From assembly GCA_019843655.1 (NCBI GenBank), contig JACDQD010000003.1:12650925-12714924 (forward strand): a stretch of DNA of 64,000 bases, in the 5' to 3' direction. The DNA is from Lethocerus indicus. Lineage: Eukaryota; Arthropoda; Insecta; Hemiptera; Belostomatidae. Position numbers and translations under genes: made by a program. The notes below the pieces were generated by a model. It saw only the letters and a list, made by a program, of their open reading frames with translations. It had not been told where the DNA came from and made no database searches. Below are positions 34,397 through 52,417 of this stretch, in pieces; within the stretch, counting starts at the first letter, position 1; every line of letters begins with the position of its first letter.

Positions 34397-37300
34397 TCGG
34401 ACATTGTCCAATCCGTAATTTATGGACACCGCCCCACCACTAGTGGACACCACTTCTAACCGCCGCCTCATCCCTTTTTCCGGTTCTGGTTTATCACCGC
34501 AGGGAGATGAGCCACTTAAAACTCGCTACCGGTTTTCGAAAATAGACTCGTCCCCGGGGCAAACTTGTTGCGGCATGGAAACTTCATTAAGGGAAGTATT
34601 AATATACTAACTGTTACTTTAATCAACGTCAAGATGCGAAAATATACGAAGGAGGACCACGTCCGCAGTTCACATTTCGAAACAATAGAAAACCTACTGC
34701 CTAGTCCACATATTCACTGACTGAATTTGCCAAATATCACACATGAGTAATGCCAGGGAAGTAAGCCGCGAGAGGTATGAGCTACCGGTAATGTTAAATT
34801 TCCGGTTTTGAAATATTTCGCTTAAACACCTGGTTTAAATTAATATTTTTGAAGAACTCTGAAAATTTATTTCTATCGAAAATTAGTATTCTGATACTAA
34901 AATCAACGTTGGGTCATAAACATGATTTATCACCCCAACTGTTGCTTATAAACAAATCTGACGTTGTAAAATACGATGTTGCGCGGAAAATCTACAAAAA
35001 ATTCAAACCGGTAAAAAAATTACGAACGACCCTCATGGGCATGGGTCGAGGAGCTCTAGAAATCGTCCCCCGGTCGTAAACAACTAGGAAACAACAGCTA
35101 TTAAGATTTTAATGACAAATAATGAATCGATCCTTGAAAAAATCACCTTGTTTTTCGAGTTGGCGCGCGGCCACCCCTCTTCCTCCACTGCCCAGTGGAG
35201 ATGTCATTGGCCCGTTAATTTCAGCGAAACGATTTGTCATTCTCGTTTTCAAAATTAACAGCCGTTTCCACGAATAGAATAAAAGCTATGACGGAATTAC
35301 CTGATAAAGAGGGAAAATTTTGGTTCGGTTCTATTTTAACATTCGTACATTTGGAAAAGCTGAATGTCAACAAATTCACCTTCAGCACCTTCAGTTACAA
35401 TGAATACATGAACATCCAAGAACTCGATTATTCGGGACTAAATGTACTATCGATATCTAAATTAAAAACAGAGAGTTTTAACAAGTAACAGATCACATGT
35501 TATCTCCTTGCGCTATGAAAGATAAGAAAACAAACAATAAATATTAAGGTTATAATAAATAAACCGTAAAATAAACCGTACTAATAGTTTCAATGGACAA
35601 ATAGAGTACATCTGAAACCACGTGGTCATAATTTAATAAATGTTTCAAATTTGTTTTTCACAAATAACTGTTTGGTGTTCGTAGAAAATCATACTGCCAG
35701 GGTTTGTCCAAACAGTGTTAAAACACGGTAAAAGAAGGGAATTAATTAAACGAACCGAGTGCTGGCCGACTTTTAACGAGCCACTGAACTTATCATTTAG
35801 GCGCATTCATAATGCATGTATATTCATAAGTATTCATGTCAGTTGAAACTAAAAGTTTGTCCTCAAAATTCTGCATGCAAAAGGAGAAGCCACTGTTGGG
35901 GAAATATAGGCCGGGGGGATTTCCCCTCCACGTTGTGGTCTCAGTGCCCACTTAACCTTTGCCCTAGCCCAACTATCGTTCAGAAATCTGTTATTATTAT
36001 ATTTACCCCAACATTATAAATCGTTTTCCGTAGGATGAAGGCAATATGATATCTTCATTTCTACTGTTGCAAGGATACAAGCATGAACAATTTTTTTCAG
36101 ACATAATAAAATATTAAAGCCTTGTATCCACTATATAATAACCAGCGACGAATTGAAGCGGATTAAAATAAAGGGGAAGTAGAGGAAGTCTTTAAGTTAG
36201 CAGTTTCTTTCTTCGGCGACTGTAATATCTACGGTGCCTAACAATTCATATGTTGCGTTATCCATTTGGGGTAAATGATCGTACGTAGATAACGTAACAT
36301 TGCAGCTAGTCAATGAATATTTGCAACATTTCATTATAGGCTATTAATATCCATTTTCATTTTTCAACATTTTTAAATTCAATACAAATCGAAGTGGAGT
36401 AAAAGAAATACACCTGACCCAGTAGTGTGCATAAAAATTCAAAGCCTCACTGATAAAATAAAAAACAGCAATTGGAATACATCAATAAATGGAATGATAT
36501 AAAAACTTACCAAAGAAGAAAGAGTTGGGAAGTATTGACTCTGTATGCTGAGGAATGAATATCGCATACTGAATATCGGGAGCGGGTCCAGGTCATATAA
36601 AGAGCATTTCAAAGGATAATAAACAAAAGTAAACAGACTGGAACTTTACTTTTTATCTTAATCCCCAGTAAAAGTTGTTTTGGGGCGCTTGGAGGTTGAG
36701 CCATCGGGCAGTAACATTGTTAAAATTTTCCCTATTCAATGAAACACAAAAATGATCAACGATTAGATATCCAATCTGACTATTAACTGTGTTAAGACAA
36801 ATTAATAGTGCAACATTCCCCTACTCAATTTCAATTTTCAAAGGGAGGTAAGGGTTATTTTAACAGTTCTGATTAACAAATGTGCCGTATTTATTCAAAA
36901 TTAAGCCGCAACAAGGAGAAATACGATACAATTACATTCAATTGACGCGAATCCGTAAATTGTAATACTTTATTTCTGTTCTTTTAATTTCAATATCTTC
37001 TATAATGCGATGGCCATCTTTATTTATAGTCACAGTTATATCAATTATATTCAGTAAATGTTTGTGTATTTGTGTTTTTATATAATAATTCTTACCATAC
37101 GTATATCGCCCAATATAAAAAGAAAGGGTTTTCGAATTTCGCGTCTGAACTAGAGTTCTTATGGTTTTAGAGCCTCGCATTTCAAGCTGAAACAATCCGG
37201 CTATTGGTAAAATGGTAGTTCTTTTATGACATTCATTTATGAACAACATGATACCATGCACTTGTAACCAGTACCTCCAAACTTTATTTCGGTACGTTCC

Positions 37301-39642
37301 TAATGTACCTCAGTAATACTTAGTTGACTAATTTTATTGTTGTAAAATACAAAAAAGTGTTACAGCACAATTCATAAATAATTTATTGTAATTATGTAAT
37401 ATGACGTCAGTTTAGTGATATTTGACTGTGTCAAAAGAATGGGATTTATTGCTTACTGGGCAACCCTTTACGTTTCGTCTACCGACCGTCACTCACTTCT
37501 ATGAGATTGTCCCCACCTTAATCAAAATATCGCCCACATATCACAAGCATAGTGGGAAAAATTCAAATAATTATTATTAACATGGTTGGGAATCACTAAA
37601 CGGGATCCATGGCAGTTCGCAAGATTATTACCAATCTGTGGTAAGGACTGAACTGAGATTCTCCGGATTACACCAGAACAACAGTAGATCTAATATAATT
37701 CTCCATAGGCGAGCAACACTCAGGTGTGTATGATCCTATTCCTGACGTATCGGACTAATGGGAAACATATACGGAAGTTATAATAGATATTAAAATTGAC
37801 CTTCAGAAACCCCAATTAAGAGGTCAATATCGATTATTCAGGCGAATTACCATATTCGAAAAATGTGTAACCGGACACACTTAACGTAGTTTTAAGCGTA
37901 AAGTCATAAATGAAGGGTATTGGTTAAGTGTCGATTAACAATTTTTTATTAATAATGTCTCAAAACGTGCTATACATGTGGCACGGTTTAGCGAGCATCG
38001 TAGGCCTTCCTCAGGCTCCTAATCGACGTCGGACGTATCGACAAAGGTCTAATCCGGCATTCGGGTCAATTCCCGGGGTCGAATGCGGCGATAACGAGGG
38101 ATAGCCATTGTGTGGGCGGCGGTATTAAATTCGGACGGTAATCGGAGCGGGCAGAGGGGGACTCTGTTTACGAGTGCGGGGACCGGCCAGATGTTTGGCC
38201 GGCGAGTCTGTTTTTCGCCCAGAAACACCGCTGGGGGAGCCCAAAGAAAGGGGTGTTCTTTGTCAAAAGGGGTGAACTGAACGCAAGCCGCCCTTATTTA
38301 GTTAACTATTCAAAATGGAGGAGCCGTCCGCCTTTTGGCCGCCATAAACAATCGAGAGAGCGCGTGCGTCCGCCCCCATACCATATTATATCGGAACACC
38401 CTCATCCCTTTTGGACACATTTTCCCTAGTTCGATGTGACTGATTTTTCTCGAAAGCGACAACTGACGTGGAACAACTGGGGGAGATTCCGTCGGCAGTT
38501 AACGCTAATATTAACGCAATTCTCTCACAACGTTTCAAATTATTTATTATTTATTTATTAGCTTCTTGGAACAATCGGAATGGATCTGGGGACATCCCTC
38601 ATATTACGAAAACGTCTTCGAGAAGATGTCCATTGTCCTTTCTCTCTTTTTATCCTTTTTCCGGCGTAAGGAATCTTACGTATTACGATCCTGTAATTGA
38701 AACGAAATTTGATCCGGATTTCACAATGGTTTTTCAACATTTTGTTCATAAAAACCAATAGATAACGAGCTACACAATTCAAGTGTTGCTCGTAATGGCA
38801 AGTATAATTTACTATTGGTCGGTATTGGTTTATTGCGCCGATCCGGGAACAGGGACTCGAAATTCAAGCCGAATCATTATCAAGAGTCCAAATCCTAAGT
38901 GCGGTGGTAAGATTGAGGAAATTCCGGGTGTTGCAAAACTCAGTTTTGACTGAACTCCCTTAGTGCCGGCAGTAAACAACAGTCGTAAATATTTTAGTGC
39001 GACTTTAACGCGCTTTCTCCGCTCAGGATTTCTCAAAGGTCTCCGACCATGCAATCCCGGTATTGGGGATGTGCATGAAACGAAATCCCACTTGCCGGCT
39101 AATAAACAAAATCTCTTAGGTTAGCTGAACATTTGTAGAGATTCGAATCGATTAAACCAATATAGTACCGACATTTCACTGCATAATTCATTACCGAAGC
39201 GCCCGATGCAACCATGAATAAGATAATGACAGCACGTGATTTACAAAATGAGACGAAAGCAAAATCAAAGCTTTACCTTCAATACCTGTGAGGACAATAT
39301 TTTAAACAGCATGCTTTTGTGATTGCGGCGCAATCTCACTGCGACGCAATAATGCATGCAAAAGTATAACAAATTACTGGAGGTAAATATCGGCGGTAGT
39401 ATCTCAGTACAGTGGAGAAGATGTATTTCGCTCCATTCGCTCGTTTGTAATCCTCCAGATAATTATTACGCTCGACGTAAAATAACGCATCCACCAAACC
39501 CACACATTCCAAATTAGTACCATTCGGCTCGGTCGGCGAGAAAATAACCGGATACCGAGCGGTAGAAAGTTTTGACCGATTTTACGCGCCAGATAAAAAT
39601 AATTTGAAAGGAAATAGGACTGTGCGGTGGGTGGTGTTGGTA
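34397..39642. other. Gene-free stretch
   Basis: Mostly AT-rich, with a GC-rich island at about 38000-38480 whose CCATAAA (near 38342) resembles a Caudal/AbdB-type site. Two AT-rich open frames (35234-35488 plus; 36938-37249 minus) are discussed as findings; neither is annotated as a gene. Confidence 0.5.
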
Positions 39643-39673
39643 GGGGTAGGGGTGGTGGGTGGGGATGGGGGGG
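39643..39673 (+). other. Strong G-quadruplex-forming sequence
   Basis: G runs of 4, 4, 3, 4 and 7 are separated by 2-4 base loops (TA, TGGT, T, AT). This fits the intramolecular G4 pattern comfortably. It lies in an island at about 39600-39880. Confidence 0.75.
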
Positions 39674-42422
39674 TGTTGGTCTTTCGAGGCGCCGAGAGTT
39701 TATTGACGGGGTTGGAAAGGAGGCATAATTGATGGGCGGACGTCCATAGAAGTTAAACCGGTGCTCGGGGAGGCCTTTCACCACTATTGACCGTTGTCCG
39801 CCAGCGTTAATGAGAGAGGACGTCGCGCACGCGTCCACTTCCCGCCCTCCATAACTTCTGTTCATTCCAAGTAATATCTTCCAACTGAATCCAGTCAATC
39901 TATTCAAGAATAAAGGAGACTTTTCGGTAGCGGTTTTCCTCCAGGTTTTTCGTTTTTGCGACGCGTCGAATAGTTCTTTTCTTTCTTGAATAAATGGACT
40001 CGATAGAGTTAGGAGATATTACTTGCATAAGAAGAAATCTATCCTCAGTCACTTTCTAATTCCTTGGGTACGGAACTTGGGTAGGTTGAGAGGCGGAAGG
40101 TGCATAGGCGTTTAGAAAAAGTATGAAAGAGTTATAATTGCGTCAACCTAATGACGTCGCTAACATTTATCGCCTTTTTAAACGTTTTAAATGTAGTTTA
40201 ATGCGACTAGTCACTAAAATCAAAGTTTCAAATAATAGAAATGAAATAAATGCTTTAATACGAATAAAAATAACTTTCGCCGAATTGGAATTAAAATAGT
40301 TTTGCTTTATTCCACTTGAGTTCACCAACAACAAAACAGGAAACGTCCTTCAAGTTATTCAGCGGTTCGAAAATCTGAAACAAATAATTAGCGTATTTAT
40401 TTTGCAATTTATTTTTAATTCACCCGCGACCGGTAATCAAAACATTTTCGGTGGATTGGAATTTTGTCTTAATTATAAACGGACCTCAAATAACTGCAAA
40501 ATACAAAATATAATTAATTTCTGCTACTGTTTCCAATTCATTTTCACTTCAATGTATTAATAGCTCTGGTCATCGTAAATACAAAACAAAAATGAGATGG
40601 GAGAGTATATGGAATAATATGACTCAACTTTTGTCGAATATAAGCGGTAACGGTAATTGGAAAATACAGTTTTCCTTAAACAAGATAATACATATATCCG
40701 TGAAATTTTATTACATGAAAGTAACATTGCCCCATACTTGTTTGAACTATACACTGCTTTGGCTTTAAGTTCTTACCGAAATAGAAGGGCGATATTACAG
40801 TAGACGAAATCAAGTAGAACGTTCCGCACGCTCGTAAACTCGGTAACTTTAGTGCCAGAACTCACCTGTGGGGTACACCAAGATATTACATTAAACCTTG
40901 GTTATAGTTACAAGCTGATTAGCCAGTTTCATCTTTATGTTTACACAGGACATTAATTAATATGCCGGATAGTCAACTGTGATTGATAAGAGGGAATAAA
41001 TGTCAATCCTCGCTCTTCCTTTCAAGTTCCCCCAACAATGAGGACAAATAATTATTTTTTTATCTATTGTAAAGTTAAATACTGCTCGAAGAATTTGAAC
41101 ACGAAGATCTAGTGTTATTGAGAAATAAAGTATGCTCTAATTGTGCTGTCTATAGATATAAAGACGGCCATTACATATTGATAACTGGATATAATAAAGG
41201 ATCACGTTTGAAAGATAACTATGGAGGTGTGCAAGTGACCTCATCGTCCTCAATTTAATTCCGTAAATATTAGTAGTTAGGCATGGTTGCAAATGTGTAA
41301 TCCTGATTGCCGGCGACACCAGTTAATGGTGAGGCTAATTTCAAGACTAGATATTATCACACTACATTACTAAATTACAGAAAATATAGGAAAAGGCAGC
41401 CTTTATAAAAATCCTAATTAATAAAACTACCAGATGAATTTTAAAGGATGCGAAATGTCATACGATCACAGTTGGGTTACTGATGGTTTAATTATCGATT
41501 TAAAATATGAATATAATCGTGGTGCTATATCAAATACAGTAATTGACGTGCAGTAGAAGTCTGCAAATACAAAACCGTCTAGTCTGTTACTTTCGGGGTC
41601 TGTACGACGAATTAAAACCTACTGTCGTTTTATTTCGGTACGCACCCACTTTGCTAGGACGTAAGGAAAATCCACATTCTCTCTCTCTCCAACCCCCCCC
41701 CCCCATTCACACCAATTCCGATCACTTTTGGAGTTAACGGCATCGAATTTATATTTAGGAGCGCGTGTGGCATTTTGAAAGTACTCCTAACGGGGTATTT
41801 TCGAAATGTTTTAGCCCGAACCGCGGTGAAAGACTTGGAGAAATGGCCGGGAAAATGTGCCTTGTCGAACCGCTTTCTAATACGGATCCCCTGTGGACAA
41901 CTCGATACGATCTATTTCCATATTTGTTTCAAAATAAAACAAATGCACTTTATACAGGTTTATTATAGAACTCGGAATGCCGGTAGAACCATCCCAACCG
42001 CAGGGTAAATAATATAAGAAATACCCGTTCTTATATTATTATAATAAATTCAGTTTCCAATTTTCAGGCCAAAGACCGGTTGACTGTGACATTCATAATC
42101 TGATTGAGACATTCAAATTTGCACGAATTGATCTGATCATGAAATTTCTTAAAGTAGACAGAATATAATAAGAAAAATCTAGAGGTGGTTCAATAAGGGG
42201 TGCTTCACTCGCGATAAATCTCATCCACCCTGATTCGGGCGTGGCGAAAATTCTGAATGTTTCTGTCAGTAATTTATTTGGCCGTCGGATTTTGGTACGA
42301 ACAGTTTCAAGTAGACTCCCAGTAGAGCGACTTCAGTTGACGGAGTCCCACACCGGTCGCCCCCTCCCAGCGTCAACGCACTCTCTTCCTTCATCTTTCA
42401 TCCTTCAATCTTCCTCTCGTGA
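39674..42422. other. Gene-free stretch
   Basis: AT-rich DNA with a 12-C run (41693-41704) preceded by a short (CT)n. No recognisable gene. Confidence 0.5.
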
Positions 42423-48384
<5,962 letters not shown>

Positions 48385-49056
48385 CTCAGTCGGGTAGTGA
48401 GGTAGGAGCAGTGGCCGAGTGGTGAGTGCAGTGGCAGTGTCCAGGGCGAGTGGACACATGCGCGTTGTCGTGGATTGCCCGCACGCGCCCCCTCAGGCCG
48501 CAGAGGGGCTTTAAAAAGAACCACCTCCGCCGAAAAAACCCAATAAATAACAGTGGCCGGGCTCCGGTCATAACGACCCAAACGACTTCTGTTTCTTTTC
48601 GGTGCCGGTAGCCCCGGCCCCGACTGCCCGTTTCAAAGGGGCTCGGCTGACCTCTCCCAGCCAGTTTTTCATTATTTTCCCTCTTCCCTTTACGCTCGGT
48701 TCACTTTCTCGCCGTCCCGGACCTCACGGCCGGGAGTGAGCCGTCAGTGCCATTTAGAAGGTCGACCCTGAAATCGGATTTGTCCCGATGATTTCACGAC
48801 CCCGGACGGGTCTCCGTTTCGGTAGTGACTGGTAGCGACCTTAAAGCTTCCCAGTGAAAGTAGAACAAGAAAAGTGTTGCACCTAGACAAGTACCTCGGA
48901 GTCCAAGTTATGTATTAAAACGTTCGAAAGAAATAAACAAAACGATTTGCCGTATCGTTATTCAACTATAGCCTCCCCCTACTGAGTGAGACTGCTAACG
49001 GAGACTCGCCATATAGTGCAGAAAGGGGTAAGTACTTCGCAGTGTCCAAAACCCGC
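48385..49056. other. GC-rich island with tRNA-like and hairpin signals
   Basis: It contains TCAGTC (48386-48391, initiator-like), TGGCCGAGTGG (48412-48422, identical to the A box of Ser/Leu tRNAs), a 7-bp stem with 7-base loop (48437-48457), and a 6-bp stem GCGCGT/ACGCGC (48460-48488). No B box (GGTTCGANNCC) follows at the right distance. No protein-coding signal. Confidence 0.4.
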
Positions 49057-49998
49057 GAATCCGGTAATAACTGACAATGGCTAGAACCCAAAACTGTTCT
49101 AACCGCAGGCCGAATAAGCAGGAGAAGACAGATCACGTATTTGAAGTTAATTTAATAAACAATTATTTTTAGTATAAGAGATCAATATTATATCGTTTTG
49201 ATCTCCAGTATCGCATCGCTACTCTACTCGAGTGTCCTTGCATATCCTGTCATATATAAATTTATTTTGGATTATCGATTTCACTCATATTCGGTTTGCG
49301 GTCGGGCTTGATTACTTTCCGCGTAATTCCGAAATCGGTGGGTTAATTGTACCTGTCTCCAGGAAGTGTCGAAGAGACTTCAGGCGCAGCCGGTCCTTCC
49401 GGGATATGAATTAGTGGCCGGGCTAAGGGCGAGAGTTGTAAGAGATGGTAGATGGGAAGGAAGAAGGGAGACGGGGGCAAGGTGAGAGGGTTAAACGGGG
49501 AGCGTGGGCGAGCGAGAGAGATAGCGACAGAAGTGAGAGCGGGATAGAGAGTGTGGGGAAAAATATCATTGGAGGAAGTTTGTTGGGGGGGCCCTAACCT
49601 TTCGGTTGGGGGGCTGGTGACAGATTGGATCAATACGAAGGAAGGCGGAGCTCCAATCAAACTACCCCATAAAAAATCCCCCCACTGCGCCAATCTCGCC
49701 CTCTGCCCAACCCGCCGTATCACTCTCTAGCCAAATTTCTTTGGGGGCGGTAAAATTCTGTCACCGCGTCGTAGAGAAGAATAATCCACCGGCATTAATA
49801 CCCGCGTAATTATTGTGAACATCCCCCAATTCAGAAGTGCTCAAAACAAAGATGGAGTCATTAAAATATAAAAACTGGATAATTGGACAAATATTCTACT
49901 TGTTTTGTGTGATCGGTATAGTCTAATAACAATGAACTATATGTTATGTATTATATTAATATGTTTAAGATATCTGTTAATAGTGGTTCTCGATCGGG
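49057..49998. other. Gene-free stretch
   Basis: A GC-rich, purine-rich island at about 49380-49760. Nothing else recognised. Confidence 0.5.
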
Positions 49999-50114
49999 TT
50001 GGAATACCTTTCATTCAGACAGAATGTCCCACCGCCACCCAACTTGCTCAAGTGCCTTCCTAATCCAATACCTGAACGCTACTGAGGATGGCGAGAAACC
50101 GAAAGCGGCTTAGC
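49999..50114 (+). mobile_element. Dispersed repeat with hammerhead-like core, copy D (decayed)
   Basis: It begins with TTGGAATACC, the reverse complement of the arm found downstream in copies A and B. At 50078-50114: GCTA, CTGAGGA, a stem II region, GAAA, GCGGCT, TAGC. CUGANGA, GAAA and stem I are intact, but the stem III palindrome and the GUC triplet are mutated, so cleavage is unlikely. Confidence 0.55.
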
Positions 50115-52230
50115 ACTTAGTAAAATCATGCTTCAAATCAATTATGAAAGTTTTGCTTGGGTCAAACTTCATTACAGTAACTATAATACTGAAATACTAA
50201 TTACAATGGAATAGGAGAATGTACACTGGAAGATGTTGCAACATAAAACGTGGCATGGTTTGTCATAACATTTTAAACGGACTATTAATTAAAAACTATT
50301 TTATCTCTTTAACACGTTGGAGAATAGCCTGAAGAATAGTATTCTCAGTAAATAATTACTATGTACAATTTAAAAACTGCTGGTAGTTGTAATTTTCCAT
50401 TTAATCTATCGTAACGAGCAGATCCGGGTCTGGGGGAATGATAGATGGTCGGCGACTGATAACGCCGAAACAGATCTAATCAAGAATAATAAACGGGCCT
50501 CGACGTGCCCATTAACACCCTCCGATACCATTTCATACACGCTTCCTTCTTCTTCCTTAATTCGCCATTTATTCGTGCGTCAGTTCTTCTCAGCCCTTTG
50601 TCGCTGTTTATAATTCGTTAATAAATCGTCGAATTTCTACGCTTTAAAATAACTTCCAGTCCGATTTCCCAGTCACATCCCCTTGGTCCGTTGTCGTTTG
50701 TTAGACGAAGATTGATCCTCCGTCGTCAGTAGTATTACTGAAGTCGATGGCTCTGTTACATTTACTTTCTAGATCGTGGAAACTCTTTTTTAGATTTCAG
50801 CTCCATGAAAACACGAATTTTAGTCTTATAATCGAAATTGATATTATTTGTCTAGGTGTTGAAATTGTTTCTTATTCTACCCCGTTCTCAAGATCTAAAT
50901 ATCCAACTTGCTCACCGGCGGTTATCTGAACGAATGCGAATTAATCTGGAGCCGTCAAATTTTATCTTGGTTTGTAAGTGTGGCGCCATTATAATAAAAT
51001 TACGTCAGTTCCTGCTGTTAAGGGCAATCTCTTCCGTGCAGATAGGGTTCCCATTTAAAATAAATATTTATTTTTCGGACAAATAAAATCAATTCCTTCT
51101 TCGGCAGACACAAGTCTGTGTTTTATCAATCCTTGTTGCTCAACATGATGCGCATATAGAAAGTGGAGAGCTGTGACTTCTTATAGTTATAGACTGCGAA
51201 TTAGTAAAATTGTAATAAATTAAGAAATAACAGATAATGATAATGATACATGACCAAAAATTACATCCCCACGATAATTCGGATTTCGTAAAATAAAGTT
51301 CATTTCTTTAGTTCGATATGAGATGTTCCTTATTTATTCTGCTAAGACAGCGCCTATAAATATATTATATACGAATAGTTATTGTATTAAATAAAACAAG
51401 TTTTAACATGTGGGAACAAGAATATAGCAGCAGGTCTCCAGAATATATTTCTGTCCTTGAATCATTTATTAAACCGATAAAGAGCGCAGCGTACGTAATG
51501 CGTACGTTTTTCGCAGTCAGTTTAATTTCAAAATTTGTACTTCTCTAATATCTTAAAAGCTAAATTGTACTTGCAGATAAATAAAAAGAATATTAAAAAA
51601 TGTTCCCACTATTTTGTTGCTAAACCTTATCGAGGGATTTTAGCTCCCCAAATGTAGCAATAAATGAAAAGTACTGAAATGTCAAAGATGAAATATACGG
51701 GTGTCAAATCGCTTGCCCGTGTACGGCGTGTGGAACTCTTTTCTGTTGTTGCACAGTTAACCGAACTGTTGTTAAAATATAGATTAATTTAAATAATAAA
51801 TGAGCAAGAGGGAGGTGAGTGTAAGTGTGGGGGGGTGCACTGTGGGAGCTAATGACGGCCGCTAGGTGGGCTCCCTTTCCCAAACGTCAGCCAATAAAAA
51901 AGCTGCCGCAGCGCCCCACCACTTTACAACGGGTTAGGCCTTTTAAAAAACCGGACCGGGCTACAAAATGGCCGCACCAAAAATGGTTCTCCTCAAAACT
52001 CGGTCTCGCCCGCTTAACAGGGGGGCCCCCCCCCCTTGTACCTCATTCTACGCTTCTTGTTTTGGACCGGTCAATTTTAACGATAGCCTCAATCGACAAG
52101 CAATACAATAGGAGATGTAGGTGCAGAAAATTCTTGGTAAACTCTGGCACTACATTCATCTTGTATTTAAGGACAATATTTTCCAGATTTCGCTCGATTG
52201 TTTTAGATTATATACGAAAAAATATATTCG
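50115..52230. other. Gene-free stretch
   Basis: AT-rich until a GC-rich island at about 51790-52080, which contains G6C10 (52020-52035). Two GCGTACGT boxes lie near 51488-51510. No recognisable gene. Confidence 0.5.
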
Positions 52231-52417
52231 AGTTTAGAATACCTGTTTTGTGATCTGCGAGGGGTTGGAATACCGTAGATTTCGTGTGTTTCTGTCTCCT
52301 CTCGCTGGTTTGGTCTTTTGCTAGACCGGTTTCGGCTGCTCACCATCTTCAGTAGCGGTGTTAGTCACTTTGGATGCTTTTTGGGCATCCTCATTGCACT
52401 GTCACTGTCACTTGTAC
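52231..52417 (-). mobile_element. Dispersed repeat with hammerhead-like core, copy B
   Basis: Nearly collinear with copy A on the opposite strand. It has the same ends (GTACAAGTGACAGTG; GTATTCTAAACT), the same GGTATTCCAA arm, and an intact core at 52320-52356. Stem II reads GGU-GAGCA-GCC in place of GGC-GAGCA-GCC, which keeps pairing as a U-G wobble. It lacks the extra stretch of about 20 bp found in copy A. No open frame. Confidence 0.65.
52320..52356 (-). ncRNA. Hammerhead-ribozyme-like core (copy B)
   Basis: The same blocks as copy A: GCUA, CUGAAGA, a bulged U, a 3-bp stem II, GAAA, ACCGGU, GUC, UAGC. The one difference inside the core is a pairing-compatible change in stem II. Confidence 0.5.

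Noticed and set aside
39404..39907. Minus-strand frame of 167 codons, the longest outside hb
   Set aside because: It starts at TTG rather than ATG, its proline-rich part is the complement of the G-quadruplex run, and no domain is visible.
51825..52253. Plus-strand frame of 142 codons
   Set aside because: It starts at GTG, crosses a G6C10 block and runs into repeat copy B, so it is not a real gene.
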